A stretch of DNA of 64,000 bases, from positions 76,774,671-76,838,670 of the forward strand of contig CM037598.1 in assembly GCA_021018995.1 (NCBI GenBank), read 5' to 3'. Source of the stretch: Chloranthus sessilifolius. Lineage: Eukaryota; Streptophyta; Magnoliopsida; Chloranthales; Chloranthaceae. The translations under genes were made by a program, and so were the position numbers. Numbering within the stretch: position 1 is the first letter of the stretch; every line of letters begins with the position of its first letter. The notes below the pieces were generated by a model that was not told the origin of the DNA, did no database searches, and saw nothing but the letters and a program-made list of their open reading frames with translations. Below are positions 21,834 through 33,425 of this stretch, piece after piece.

Positions 21834-23140
21834 TTTTTTTTTTTTCGATAAGTTAGCTTGAGATTGATGGGACCTCACTCTATATTAAAAAAAAAACTTA
21901 GATATTACAACTAATTAGAAATCAAAGAATCATCTCTCAAGAGAGAGGTAAAAGAAGGAAGGACATCTATACTATTCCATCTAACAACATTGCTAGCATC
22001 TATGCCTAAAACAGAAATAAAATCAGTATACTTGTTATATTCTTTACTAATAAGAGAAAATGAGATTTGATGAAAACCTTTAGATAAACTTCTGATATCT
22101 CTGATCAGACTCAAATGTTGCGGAGGGATCAGAAATTCACTCTTGAGAGAGTGTATAGCAACTCCCGAAATCGTCTCCACCCGAAGTCTTATGCAGACCA
22201 AATCCATCGCAAAAAGAATGTCTTGTAAAATAGCATTAAGATCACTTGTGATCACATTTTCTTTGTTAAAAGGAGAAAAGAAACCACAAAGAAATTTGCC
22301 ATCATGGTCCCGAAACAAACTACTAATGCCCCCTTGGCCAGAGCAATATGAAGAAGCAACATTGAGCTTTTTCGTCCCAGATGTAGGACGTATCCATTTC
22401 TTACAAATGGACTTGATTGGTTTGGTGAGCAGAACATCATTCAGTCTTAATCGAAACTCTTCCATAATCTTGCTGAGTAAAGATTTTTGGGTGGCGCAAG
22501 TTCCTTCAAAGATCATGTTATTTCGTTCCTGCCAACAGTGTCATAACTGAAGAGAATAAAACCTTAGCAGAGCAACTCAATAGTTTGTCTCCCTTGCATC
22601 GTTCCATAAGGTCCTCGACCTCCTCTTGGGAATTACCCAACTCAATTTTACTACATCAAATACTAGCTCTAGTTGAACGCCAAATCCAACTAGTAAATGT
22701 GAATTTGAAGAATAGGTGATCATTATCTTTAGCTTCTTTCCAACATAAAACACATCTAGAGATAATATTTAACCCTCTTTTATTGAGATTTTCAATAGTT
22801 ATGAGTTTATTGTTCATAGCCATCTAAGCAATAAAACTATGCCTAGAGATTGTCACTTTATTCCATATAAATAAATTTATCCCACCTAATTTTAGTGTTT
22901 GAGTTTCTGATAGAGTTCCAAGCTGATTTAATTGAAAATTTCCCAAAGGCACTAGCCGACCAAACAACTTCATCATCATAAGGAATTAAAGGTAATTCAT
23001 GTGACCAAATAAGATCTCAAACTTGTTATATTCGCAATGTAGTAGGGTCAGGAAGATGACAAACACCATTTTGAATAATATCTGACACAAGCACTTCTTC
23101 ATCAATCTCAGTTTGAAAGACAAATCTTCTCCCGAACCTC
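21834..23140 (-). mobile_element. 5'-truncated LINE (L1 type) with 10-bp target duplication
   Basis: The element is flanked by perfect copies of GTCATCAAGC (21824-21833 and 23141-23150). It has a 12-bp A tail (T on the plus strand, 21834-21845) and no LTR, the signature of target-primed reverse transcription. Only the 3' part of ORF2 is present. The insertion abuts a CACTA-like end. Confidence 0.92.
21911..23100 (-). pseudogene. LINE ORF2 C-terminus: zf-RVT and RNase H-like domains
   Basis: From right to left: VVWSASAFGKFSIKSAWNSI (about 22930), a frame-shifted zinc-binding reverse-transcriptase domain (NIISRCVLCWKEAKDNDHLF, about 22750), then an open 201-codon frame with WIRPTSGTKKLNV and GGISSLFRDHDGKFLCGFF. 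The last part is the RNase H fold found at the end of many plant LINE ORF2 proteins, where it would remove the RNA strand. At least two frameshifts and several stops lie in the zf-RVT part. The 201-codon frame is unusually clean. Confidence 0.85.
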
Positions 23141-23150
23141 GTCATCAAGC

Positions 23151-23600
23151 ATTTCCGTATATTCTAGTGCTCGGAAGAGTTTCAAAAACAAGAGAGAAAA
23201 ATCTCGAAGTTCGCCAGTAGCATCTTATAATACGATGCATGGTTAATTTAGTATCCAAGGACCTCCTGTTTAGCCGCTACGCAATTAATGTTATGTAATT
23301 GTTACAAAACAAAATAATCTGAAGAGATATACTTCGTATTCATTTATAAAAGTCTTCGCCTTCAAATTCAATTTGTCGTTAGAGACCAACTCTGCTAACC
23401 GAAAGTACATTGATCAGGGCCATGGACGCTATGTAGTGCACATCTTTGGTCAATCTAAGAAGTTCAACTAGCAGCCCATAATTGGCATATGTCACAAGCA
23501 AATAATCAGGCATATAAAATCTTTAGAATCATATGATAGGTGTATTTTATATCAATTGAAAAAAATAAGCACAACTGTCCATACTAGAGTATATATATTA
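23151..23600. other. No gene recognised
   Basis: Flanking DNA of the LINE. No coding frame or repeat was identified. Confidence 0.5.
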
Positions 23601-23603
23601 GAC

Positions 23604-23804
23604 CAAGGATCAACATTTCGGCCGAAATGACCGAAATTTTAGTCCAAATTATCAGTTTCGGTCCTCACCGAAACGATAATTTTGACCGAAATTTTGGTCA
23701 TATTTTATATGGGACTCAAAATTTCGGTCAAATTATTAATTTTCGGCCGAAATTTTGGTCCAAATTTTCGGTTTCGTTCATTTTACCCGATATTTTGATC
23801 CTTG
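23604..23804. mobile_element. Short inverted-repeat element rich in TTTCGGCCGAAA
   Basis: The ends CAAGGATCAACATTTCGG and, inverted, CAAGGATCAAAATATCGG match well over 18 bp. The interior repeats ttcggccgaaat and aattttggtc. The same motifs fill 40280-41260. No target duplication is clear. Family unknown; probably non-autonomous. Confidence 0.65.
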
Positions 23805-23839
23805 TATCAAAGGGTTCAATTTTAAGTGTTTGTATATAA

Positions 23840-24000
23840 ATTGGGTCGGGCCAAGCCCAATTATTTGGGTACTTAATCCAAGTCCATTCCGGTTTAACCA
23901 CGATTGGATCATGCTTAGACTAGATAGGTTCCCGGGTCTGGCTTAATACATCATGCTACTATTTCCGGGCCAGGTCTGGGGCCAAAATCGGAATGGTAAT
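23840..24000. repeat. ttgggtcgggcc/cccgggtc-rich tract
   Basis: The sequence style matches the GGGTCGG MITE family. Ends not resolved. Confidence 0.35.
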
Positions 24001-24238
24001 ACTTTGACTTGGCGGAAATAATATCACGGTTTAAGTACTAAAATGGTACTTAAATGATCTAGCACCATTAAGGGTTTAAGATATGGTAATCAACACCATC
24101 AAAATGATAGATTATACATTGAGGAGTAAAGGGGCCAAAAAATCACAAATTTTGTGAAATTGAAACATCCAATCTTTGCACCTCATATATGGCTTGGAGA
24201 TTCAAAACACACACACACATATATATAGGTCTTCCAAT

Positions 24239-24259
24239 GGAGGACGGTGACCGTCCTCC
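24239..24259. repeat. Perfect short palindrome
   Basis: ggaggacggt, one base, accgtcctcc: 10-bp arms around a single G. It sits at the start of a stretch with further imperfect inverted repeats (gtggagctctacgtggcacc and tgtcacgtggagcac). Confidence 0.8.
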
Positions 24260-24319
24260 AAGATCTATGTGGAGCTCTACGTGGCACCCAAAATACTTTT
24301 TAGGTGTCACGTGGAGCAC

Positions 24320-25131
24320 AGGTGGACAGTTTAAATCAATATTAAAAAAAATTCGAATTTTTTTTTTAAAACTCACAAGTCAAAGTTTGGCCATTGGGTC
24401 GGATCAGGCCGTTTGCAGATTTCCCATTGGTCAGACAATTTTTACCCGCTGGACTCATTGGAAGCCTTTGTTCACAAGGACCGGCTAAGACTTATTTGCT
24501 ACCTATAATCAAAACACACACACACAAGATCATCAGCATATTAATGAATCATTGGAAGCCCCAGATTACCGAATCAAAATTCAAAAGTATGGATGACTTC
24601 ACATCCAGATTACTGAACCAAAAGTAAATGTAAATGGCGTACCCTATAAGCTGTATGCTCCACTTCACTATATGAAAATAACAATTTAATATAGAAAATA
24701 TTTTCTACTTATTATAATCATACTCACCAAATTATCCCATTTTTTTGAAAAATTTGCAAATATGATGTTCTTCAAATTAATTATGAATTATTAGTGAATT
24801 TTTTCAAAATTCATATGTTTCTAAAAAAGTCCTAAAGTTTGCAAATAATTGATGAGTAATTCATGAATTTTTTGATAAGTTGTTATTTTTAATAACTTTT
24901 AAAATTTTATACGTTGTAATCTTTTTTAATTTATTCTATTTATTTTCTCAAAAATTTTCGAAATATTTATGTATCGTTTTATAACTAAAGGAATTTATTC
25001 ACTATTAAAAAATATAACAATCACTAAAATTTGATGAAAAAGTTACTTACAACTACTATAAAACTAAAAAAAATTCAATTGGAATAAGGACTTAGGAGGA
25101 GGAAGCTTCGGCCTTGCCATCACCCCCAACA
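24320..25131. other. No gene recognised; AT-rich
   Basis: Long A/T-rich runs, no coding frame above background. Confidence 0.5.
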
Positions 25132-25550
25132 TTATAAGTAGAGAACTCCCCTGTATACCTGGTCACCACAGGTCAACATTGGCTGTAAAAAGGAGATCTT
25201 CTTCATCAGTGCAAGGGGAGGGAATTCCTTGGAATCGACTGTCCCCCATTGCCCTTTAGCATACTCTAAAAAAGAAGAATCCATGGCATAATCGATAGCA
25301 TTGATAGACTCCAAATTAGGCATGTCAAAGTCGGTGCTTGGGAGAATGCTAATGGAATTAGATGGTATTGAAGGGTTTATGATCATACTATGGGAGGAAG
25401 AAGGGTGAGCTGTGGTAGGAGCAAAAGAATCAGAATTGGATAGCCCAAGATTTGACTTTGTTCTATCAAAATGGATTCTCATACAAGTAAAGGCAAAAGA
25501 GGCTGTTCAATAGGAGGTGAAAAGGAGAATGCAGAAGATTGGGATGGAGT
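25132..25550 (-). pseudogene. NAC-like gene, C-terminal coding sequence downstream of a copia insertion
   Basis: This continues the last NAC exon (30037-30215) once the 25551-30036 element is removed. The join reads in frame through CSLTPSQSSAFSFSP and IEQPLLPLLV to a TGA. Beyond that, a second frame (from 25482) encodes an Asp/Ser/Pro-rich region with FDMPNLESINAIDYAMDSSF, which looks like an acidic activation domain typical of NAC C-termini, so a frameshift separates the two. It ends at 25132. The assignment depends on the upstream NAC domain. Confidence 0.6.
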
Positions 25551-25964
25551 TGTTGGGTATTTGAGACCCACATAATAACTTTATCTTTTTTTATTTTAAT
25601 TAAAGCGTGATTGACTAAAGACTTTGGGATTTCATTGTAACGTGATTCCACTCCCCACAACTCTAGGAGTTAGGTTACAACTTGATTGGTTTGTGATAAG
25701 TCAATCTCTATCTTTCAGTGATACACCTCTCTCTTGAATTGAATCCTTGATGGGTTAGGAAATCACCCCTTTCGTATAGAGGGAGATAGAAGCGAGCTAT
25801 TATTCTCCTCAATTTCTAGCGAGCTCCTTATCGGAATCATAGCTGGCGGATCATTCTCTTTGGCGGCAAGCTATCCTCTAACCTTCCATCAAATTGCCTC
25901 AATACATATTCCATCAAAGTATCTTGATTGAAATGAATTGCCTCAATACATATTTCATCTAACA
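25551..25964 (+). repeat. 5' LTR, missing the TATA segment
   Basis: Compared with the 3' LTR it lacks about 58 bp after ccttgatgggtt, exactly the part holding ctatataaagagg. The LTR that should drive transcription therefore has no TATA box. Confidence 0.85.
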
Positions 25965-25965
25965 A

Positions 25966-25980
25966 TTGGTATCAGAGTCG
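25966..25980 (+). other. Primer-binding site
   Basis: ttggtatcagagtcg starts one base after the LTR end aaca and matches the initiator-Met tRNA 3' end. Confidence 0.9.
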
Positions 25981-27718
25981 GTTAAGGCCAATTTATTTTT
26001 AATACAAAAAAAAAAAGAAAAAAATGGCTGGTTTGCCGACTCAGGGAGTTCGCCAGCGGCTTTGGTGGGTGATTTCCGGCCGCCGAATGCTGATATATAT
26101 AATACCCATTGCGGGGCCATCGGATAGCACGCATAACAATAGTTATTGAAAAAATAAAAATAAAAATAAAAAAACAAACAGAAACATGAGAAGGTGACGG
26201 AAAGGTTCTCTCACCTTACCGTCGCCGGTACGCATTCTAGGCTCACCGGATGGCCACCGGACTTGTACCGGTTGATTCATAGCATCGGCGGCACTTGGCC
26301 GGCATGTTGGACCGTCGATTTAGTAGCGCTTACTCCGTTAAGAATGCATCTCATCATCGTCTTCGGGCGTGCGATCACCGAACCACCATCGCTCCAGCTT
26401 TCTCTGCTGTGTCTAACTCGTTTTCAAAGAGACTCACTGCTAATATAATATATATTATGTAATAGTATATAATGTTAAATCTGACTAAAGCAGCCGGTTT
26501 TAAATTAATGGGCTGTTGTTTTTTCTGCAAGAATAGTACATTTACAGAAATTAATGGGTGGCTATCCCATTAAAATTATATTTTATTGAAATAGGTGCCT
26601 ACTCCAAAGAAGAACTAAAGGACCGTTCTTCCCAAATCTCTCACAACCTTAAATTAGCTTAATTTGTGTTCTATTTGTTTTTTGCTGCAAATATCATTTT
26701 AATTCCATAAATCTGTTTTCACCACCGCATTAACTTATTTTAGGTTCAATCTTTGGTACACAATATCAAGAGATTTATAGCTCCGATTTACACATATGAC
26801 ATATTTATTTTGGTCTACTCAATGAGTTTTACATGTTGGACTCTTTATTTGGACTTTTTGAGACTATTTTGGAGCTTAAATTTTCAGTCAAAGTTCATTA
26901 AATTTATTTTATACAATTATATATATTTTCATTATATTATATAATAATTATTGAATCTTTTCTTCTTGCTGCTCTTATACTATCATGTTATTGTTCATAA
27001 TAAAATTATATGTAATTTTTATTAATGAACATATCATATATAAATATAACACAAATAATATCTTTTACCATGAACTTTTTTCATGAAATTAAATTTAACC
27101 AAATTAGTATGTGAACATTCTTTTAGAATGGAAATATGAACCTTTGACATGATAGAATGTCTAAGCTTTAGTTCTATCTATAAAGGAGTTTAGGTAGAAC
27201 GGTAAAACAATCGTTTCGGGATGCGTAGCCAAAGTAAGTTTGTAGTCTGCCCAAAGGTGACCGACCTATGAAGTACACGTTATCCTTAAATTTTGAAATT
27301 CTTTTTCATTAAGATTGCATGTGCATTCATCTGTGTGACCTACTATTTCTGGCCAAAGCTAATTTAAAAAATTCATATAGATGGAATGAGTAGAATAGTC
27401 ATGTGTGTCTAGGTGAGAGAAGAACGACACTTCTGACCTAGGCTGATGGATAGCTTCAATCAAACCGAAAACACATCTAACTAGGTCTATGTATGTTCCT
27501 AAGCACAACTTAAGGAGACTTATAATAAGTCAAAGCTTCTGCCTAAAGGTGAAGCTAAGACAATGAGTGAAGTCTGTCCCTCAGAGTGAATGTTCCTTTG
27601 CACATGCTTGTTTACCCTCTGATTAATTCAACCTTGATCTCGGGTATGAACTTTTTTATTATTTTATAAAGTTCTAATTGAACAATGTGCCAATAGTTAT
27701 TCCTTTTCATATCAGCTA

Positions 27719-28580
27719 TGGACGGATCAGTTTTACATCAGCAGATGGCCAGTATTGAAAAACTTAATAACACCAATTATAACACTTGGCGAATGGGTCT
27801 TGATTTGACTCTTGGATATGTGGATTATGGCTTTGTTCTCACAGAGGACAAGCCAACTTTATCATTCAACACCACTGAAATTCAAAAGACCTAATACGCT
27901 TGATGGGACAAGGAAAATCGTATGACGATGATAATCATACGCGCTTCTATTACTAAACCCATTAGAGGTAGTATTAAAACTACCGAAATAGCCAAAGAAT
28001 TATTAAAGATCATCTAAGACCAGTTCGTTGGAATAATAAAATCCCTATAGTACGACTATTTAGTGTAATTGGTCAATATGCAATATGATGGAAACGAGAG
28101 TGTGCGAAAATTTATTCTTAAAATGTCCATGTTGGCTATGAAGCTTAAAGAACAAGGAATTACAATCGAAGAAGATGTCGTGGTGCATTTAGCTGTTGCT
28201 TTTCTTTCTAAGCAATTTAATACCTTTAAAGTGAATTACAATGCTCAGAAAGATAAATGAGATTTGAAACAATTGATCTCGACGTGCGTGATTGAAGAAG
28301 AGAGGCTTCGAGGAAATCAAATCGAGTCTACTAATTTTAGCTATAATCCGACATATAAGACAGCTCATAAGAAAAAATTCAGGAAGAAGGGTAGAAGCAG
28401 AACTACCACAATGATAAGAGAATAAATGAAGACTCCAATCTGAATATTGTAAAGACTGACAACGATGATGGTTGCCACTTCTGTAAGAAGAAAGGTCATA
28501 TCAAAAAAGATTGTTGCTTATGAAAAAATATTATGAAGAATAAGCAGCAAGGAGGGGCTAATCAGTAGGAGGAGCCCTAG
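27719..28580 (+). pseudogene. copia gag with zinc knuckle, several stops
   Basis: From ATG at 27719 the frame reads MDGSVLHQQMASIEKLNNTN then YNTWRMGLDLTLGY, the usual copia Gag start (L...NY..W). It then has at least five stops before YDGNESVRKFILKMSMLA at about 28085 and a CCHC knuckle CHFCKKKGHIKKDC at about 28467-28510. Such Gag proteins form the particle that packages the RNA. After the knuckle the frame ends without reaching a protease motif. Confidence 0.85.
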
Positions 28581-29532
28581 GTTGAATGAAAAGTTATTCT
28601 TTGGCAATGAGGAGAAATTCTGGATAAATTTTATTTATTAAGGATAAGTTTTATTGCTAATGTTAGACTTATTAGAGTTGTTTATAGTTTTACTCTTCTA
28701 GGTGATAATTTGATTATTACTTTGGATTTTATTAGTGTTGGATATGATTCTCTAGTAAATAATTTATTTTAATTACAACCGTTGAAACTAGTTATATAAA
28801 TTTTCTTGGAGATGAAACATTTAGTGGGAGTCAGGAATAAAGGATAATATCAAATTCACTAATGATCAATATATTCATTTAAATTGAGGTAACCATATTT
28901 GAGATATTAGAGTCTTTTGAGGACCTTATTTAAGTGGGAGCTTCTTTTTTCACAATGCTTTATCTTCTTTAATGATATATTTATTGCATACATTATGCTT
29001 TATTTAATTAATGTATTTATTTTGGTACCATCATTATTATTATTATTTGTGCATATGTAATGCTATTGGCTAAGAGCATAAGTGTTCAAATAAGGTTGCT
29101 TGAGTTATCGTGATTAGGCACTATGGTTTGTGTAGCTTTTGTCCTTATAGGTGGGTGATGATTTTCACATAGCGCATGTCGTAATATATCAGGATAACAT
29201 ACCTTAGGATATGAAATATGACGAATGAGGGGATATACACAAGAAATTATATTAAAGTGTATATTTCTTGGTATCACTAAAACCACAGTGAGCTTTTAAG
29301 TTTATTAATGATATTAGTGTCTTAACCATGAAACTGTCATAATGAGATTTGAAGAAATGATACATTATTGACATTCATGATTCGACGTTAAGATTGTTAT
29401 CGAACTTGGGAGAATGTATGTTACATCGAAGCCTTGAAAGTCAATGTTTTTACAAAACTTTAAATGATGCCCATCAATTTTTTAACTAAGTCAATGATAA
29501 TGTTTTTCCTTATTTTCTATTTTGTTTTATCA

Positions 29533-29561
<29 letters not shown>
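29533..29561. repeat. (AT)n microsatellite
   Basis: About 14 AT units just upstream of the 3' LTR. Confidence 0.9.
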
Positions 29562-29564
<3 letters not shown>

Positions 29565-29594
29565 TAAAGTTAATGTGTAGTTCAACTGGGAGAT

Positions 29595-30036
29595 TGTTGG
29601 ATATTTGTGACCCATACAATAACTTTATCCTTTCTTATTTTAATTAAAATATGATTGACTAAAGACTTTGAGATTTCATTGTAACGTGATTCCAATCCAC
29701 GCAACTTTAGGAGTTTGTTCCAACTTGATTGGTTTGTAGTAAGTCAATCCCTATCTTTTAGTGATACACATCTCCCTTGAATCCTTGATGGGTTTGGATT
29801 CAAGGGCATGCTATATAAAGAGGACAACGTCCCGTCTTTATCTCCACTCAATGAAATCACGCCCATCGTATAGAGGGAGATAGAAGCAAAGTAGTATTGT
29901 CCTTAATTTCTAGCAAGCGGCTTATCGGAATCATAACCGGCAGATCATTCTCTTCGGCAGCAAGGTATGTTCTAACCTTGCAACAAATTATCTTGATTGA
30001 AATGAATTGCCTCAATACATATTTGATCTAATAACA
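29595..30036 (+). repeat. 3' LTR with intact TATA box
   Basis: 442 bp. It contains gctatataaagaggac at about 29810-29825, absent from the 5' LTR. Otherwise the two are alignable throughout. Confidence 0.88.
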
Positions 30037-30215
30037 GGGGTTAGAGAGCAAGTATTGATTTCAGAATATTGAATATTTGGGTTTAGGCGGAGCCTATTGT
30101 GATTAAATGGACGTGATTTCTCCAGCAAAGGAGGGACGGTGTTGCTCCTCACTTGGTTTTGCTCCTTAATTTTGGTGTTGTCATGTATTTTGCAAACGAC
30201 CCATGCTGGTTCTTT
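30037..30215 (-). pseudogene. NAC-like gene, start of last exon (motif WVVCKI)
   Basis: After tatgtag on the minus strand the exon reads KEPAWVVCKIHDNTKIKEQN and continues openly with VRSNTVPPLLEKSRPFNHNR up to the copia insertion point. WVVC.I is the conserved end of subdomain E of the NAC DNA-binding domain. The exon is interrupted at 30037 by the copia element and continues at 25550. Confidence 0.8.
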
Positions 30216-30305
30216 CTACATATTTGAAGTATCATTAATAATAGTCATCAGTTAATGTAAGGTAATACAGAATTAAAATATATTATAAATTAAAATAATA
30301 TTTAC

Positions 30306-30560
30306 CTGATTAGGCTCCATGTTCGTTTTTTAATTCATGCATGGTATAATTAGTTTTCTCTTCATTTTTTGCTTTGCCATTATAAAATACACGAGGAACC
30401 TTTTTTCCCAACTACTTGGCCATCGTCATCTATAATTGGTGTTTCTGAGCCAGTTAACTTCCAGCGGCTAGTTTCACCTTTTACTGTTCATTTTATCCTT
30501 TTGACTGAACCAATCCTTTGGGTTAAAATGAAAACTTCTTTTTCGCCTGGCACCTTGAAC
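30306..30560 (-). pseudogene. NAC domain exon (subdomains C-D), stop and frameshift
   Basis: Between acatacag and cag|gtaaat the minus strand encodes RFKVPGEKEVFI, a TGA at 30488-30490 (probably a former CGA), then ETSRWKLTGSETPI, DDDGQVVGKK and, after a one-base slip in an A run near 30395, VFYNGKAKNEEKTNYTMHEL. RWK.TG..... and VFY.G......TN..MHE are NAC subdomain C/D signatures that contact DNA. The N-terminal exon was not found to the right. NAC proteins are plant transcription factors; this copy is dead. Confidence 0.85.
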
Positions 30561-31110
30561 CTGTATGTAAGTTGACAAAAAAATGTCATATTAATTTTGA
30601 ATTTTATTGATAGTATCTTTGAAATTAATTAAAAAAAAAAAAAAACACAAATTTACCTAATTACAAAAAGATAATAAGTCCCATTAGAGGAAGTTTAGAA
30701 AACATAAAAATAAGGGCTACAACGTAAATATCAGGGGTTTTCTTAGACTATCGGTATAATGTAAATATCATGGTTTTCTTAGAATATCGGTATAACTCAG
30801 GGTATATGCAAAAAAACTAAAAAAGAGAAGAAATCGGAAATCGGATGGCGACTCCAAATAATAAAACCAACTCATACATTCTAATATTAATTCTTTATTT
30901 TTATGTAACTCAAAATATAACATTAAAATAATAATAATAATAATCAAAATACATTTACAAATAAAAGTTAAAAAAGAAATACATGATGGATCTATATGGA
31001 TCTATTGATCCGACCATCCAAATAGCCCTAGAATCTAGGCACATGATCAACCAAAACAATAAAATAACAATCCATAAATCAAAATATATGTGTGAGCCAT
31101 GAAAAGTGAG
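30561..31110. other. No gene; AT-rich with (ATA)n
   Basis: Short (ATA)n at about 30927-30944. The first NAC exon was looked for on the minus strand and not found. Confidence 0.5.
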
Positions 31111-31450
31111 TTGCCAATCTTTAACGATCTCCTCGCTCTTAATACCTCCTAGCACAATGGAGATGCTTTTGCCAGTAGGGAGGGTTGAAGTGTGTCGAGC
31201 AATCGTTGGGACCAAGCACCCCTTATATTTATAGCCAAAGAGTCATTTCCCATTAAGGACTTAAATTACTAATTATATTGTGATTAGAAATTACAATCAT
31301 ACCATAACTAAAAGACTTAATTATTATTAGTTGCTTATTCTCTTCAAACTCACCGAATTACAACTACACATCTTAAGATTGATCTTACACCATTCACTAG
31401 TCAACTGAACGTAGTGACGGCCACAAAAATAGAAACTTCTAACTGTCTCT
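30950..31450 (-). repeat. Possible 3' LTR of the copia element to its right
   Basis: On the minus strand a purine-rich gccaagtgagagaca (about 31447-31461) precedes gttagaagtttctattt, resembling a copia polypurine tract and LTR start. A TATA-like gctataaatataagg lies about 220 bp further on. No matching 5' LTR was recognised, so this is tentative. Confidence 0.35.
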
Positions 31451-32571
31451 CACTTGGCTATACTATATCAATAAACTCCGATTACCAAATGTTAGATAAC
31501 TTTCTTTAAATGGTAAACTCCAATCAATCTTAATCAAAGTCTTTATAATCAGTCCGGTCCAGTGAGAATACTAACACTGAATCAATGTAGTCAATTACAT
31601 CATGTGACAGCTCAAATTTTCTAATCACGAAACCCAGGCTGTCAGGTCGACGCTAAGGCCGATCCCCGTACAGAACACTTAGCATCAACACATGCAAAGT
31701 GAAAATAAAGCGAAAACATAACTAACTAACTATCATGTAAAAGAAAAGACATCTCCCAATCTATATCTTTAAAAGCTCAAAATAATGATTATAACATCAT
31801 ACGAATACATATGGCAAAAGAACATAAAAGAATCACTGGTAAGGGCCATCCCTTACCGAAACATGGTTTACAAAACAATGATGCAAGGAATCTCTAAAAT
31901 TACTTATGCTCTTTTATAAAACTTTCTAAACCGTCATCCAAAACACATAACAAGCCCGGACCTATCCGGGCCTTGCACAAATAATGCAGTTCTCGGGATG
32001 AGGTTCCTGCTCCTCCTCGAGTGGCACGTAATCGGAGTCCTCCTTGTCTTGGTCCTCTGTGCCTATATCTTCAACTATAACTATGACGTATAGTCGAGGA
32101 ATGAGCTTCATCTAAGCTCAGTAGGGAAAAGCTAATAGCATATATTTCTTATCAAAGACAAATATCTCATGACAATGATGAAAACATGAATTATTTATTG
32201 AAAGTAAAACAAATACAAAAACAATGGCTTGAGAAAATGGTGTTATTGGCACACATGTCAAGGTGATCAAATGGGGCGAACATTTTTCGTGATTAAGAAA
32301 GCTTGTCAGGTGCACATCTACTGAATTACATACGCAGGGAGGAACTTAAAGTGTTTTACTTAAATCAGTACTCAAGTAGCTATAGCCTCGAGTCCCCGAT
32401 GGAATACCCACCATTGTCGCTCATATAAACCATTTGTATAAGGTGCCCAAGGTCCCAACAAAGATGGACGCTTGTGCCGAATACATATTTTATCTTTGAC
32501 CGGTATGATTTCACAAGATCGCACAAGATTATGAAAGGTGTACGAATATCTCGTCGTACTGGTCACGGATA

Positions 32572-32660
32572 TCCTACCGCGTCGGTCGTGATTATACCGC
32601 CGCGTCGATCGCGGTTATACCACCGCGTCGATCGCGGTTATACCACCGCGTCGGTTTGGG
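32572..32660. repeat. 23-bp tandem repeat with cgcgtcgatcgcggtta
   Basis: Units at 32595-32617 and 32618-32640 are nearly identical (taccRccgcgtcgatcgcggtta), with a degenerate copy before and a partial copy after. Confidence 0.85.
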
Positions 32661-33173
32661 ATTCACATATAAACCTCAAACCATCGTGCATAACTTATAG
32701 TTTATCACCGTGTGATGTGCTAATTATAATTAGATTTAGAAGCAAAATAAAATACAAATTTTCATACTTATCAAAATGAATCACGAAGGATTCCACATAG
32801 TAGCATATGGCTAAAATAAGGTTTAAAAATTTTCCTCATCACAACGCATTCCCATGAAGGATTTCAAATTACACGCACACACTAATACATTCGCATGGTC
32901 TTAAACCATTTATACTAAGATACTAACAAAATCTATCATATCATAACATGCACATTATTGACATCGAATAAATATGCTATAGTGATTTTCCTACCTCAAT
33001 TAAGTCACACCAAGATTACACCATTTGCATTCCACACGAGTTCACATACATCCATCTCCACATGTCAACCCTATAGTCAAGAGTGTCCAAACATCCTTTG
33101 AGAATGCTTAGAAGAACACGAGGCATATGCTACTGAAGAATTTAGAAGAAAAGAACAAGGTGAAGTAACCTGT

Positions 33174-33425
33174 TCCTCGCGCGAGCGAGTCCCTAAGGCT
33201 TGGGCGCGCGAGTCCAAACTGGCACAAACCTCGCGCGACCGAACTGACATTTAGTTATCTGGAGTGTGTTGTGGGAGGCCTCGCTCGAGCGAGCACTATT
33301 ACACTTAAGTTCTCGCGCGAGCGAGGCACAGGAGTCTCACAGCCTTACTTGAGTTCTCGCGAGGTTCCCTAAGTTCTTTCTCTGATGCTCACGCGAGCGA
33401 GCTCCTATGCTCGTGCGCTCGAGGA
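33174..33425. repeat. Cluster of CTCGCGCGAGCGAG-like palindromic motifs
   Basis: About eight copies or variants, for example cctcgcgcgagcgag at 33178, tctcgcgcgagcgagg at 33313 and ctcacgcgagcgagc at 33389, in otherwise AT-rich surroundings. Confidence 0.85.

Larger units (their letters stand above)
25551..30036 (+). mobile_element. Ty1/copia LTR retrotransposon lacking pol, 4.49 kb
   Basis: LTRs at 25551-25964 and 29595-30036 start tgttgg and end aca. Flanks ggagt (25546-25550) and ggggt (30037-30041) fit a 5-bp target duplication with one change. A near-perfect primer site follows the 5' LTR. The interior has a leader of about 1.75 kb and a decayed gag, but I find no protease, integrase or RT, so it is non-autonomous. 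It is inserted in the last exon of a NAC-like pseudogene, transcribed in the opposite direction. Confidence 0.9.

Noticed and set aside
22143-22550. 136-codon plus-strand frame
   Set aside because: Antisense shadow of the LINE RNase H-like frame.
25966-25980. tRNA gene
   Set aside because: Only the tRNA 3'-end complement is present; it is a primer-binding site next to an LTR.
33174-33425. CRISPR-like array
   Set aside because: Motifs are palindromic and irregularly spaced, there are no spacers of even length, and the context is a plant LTR-like repeat.
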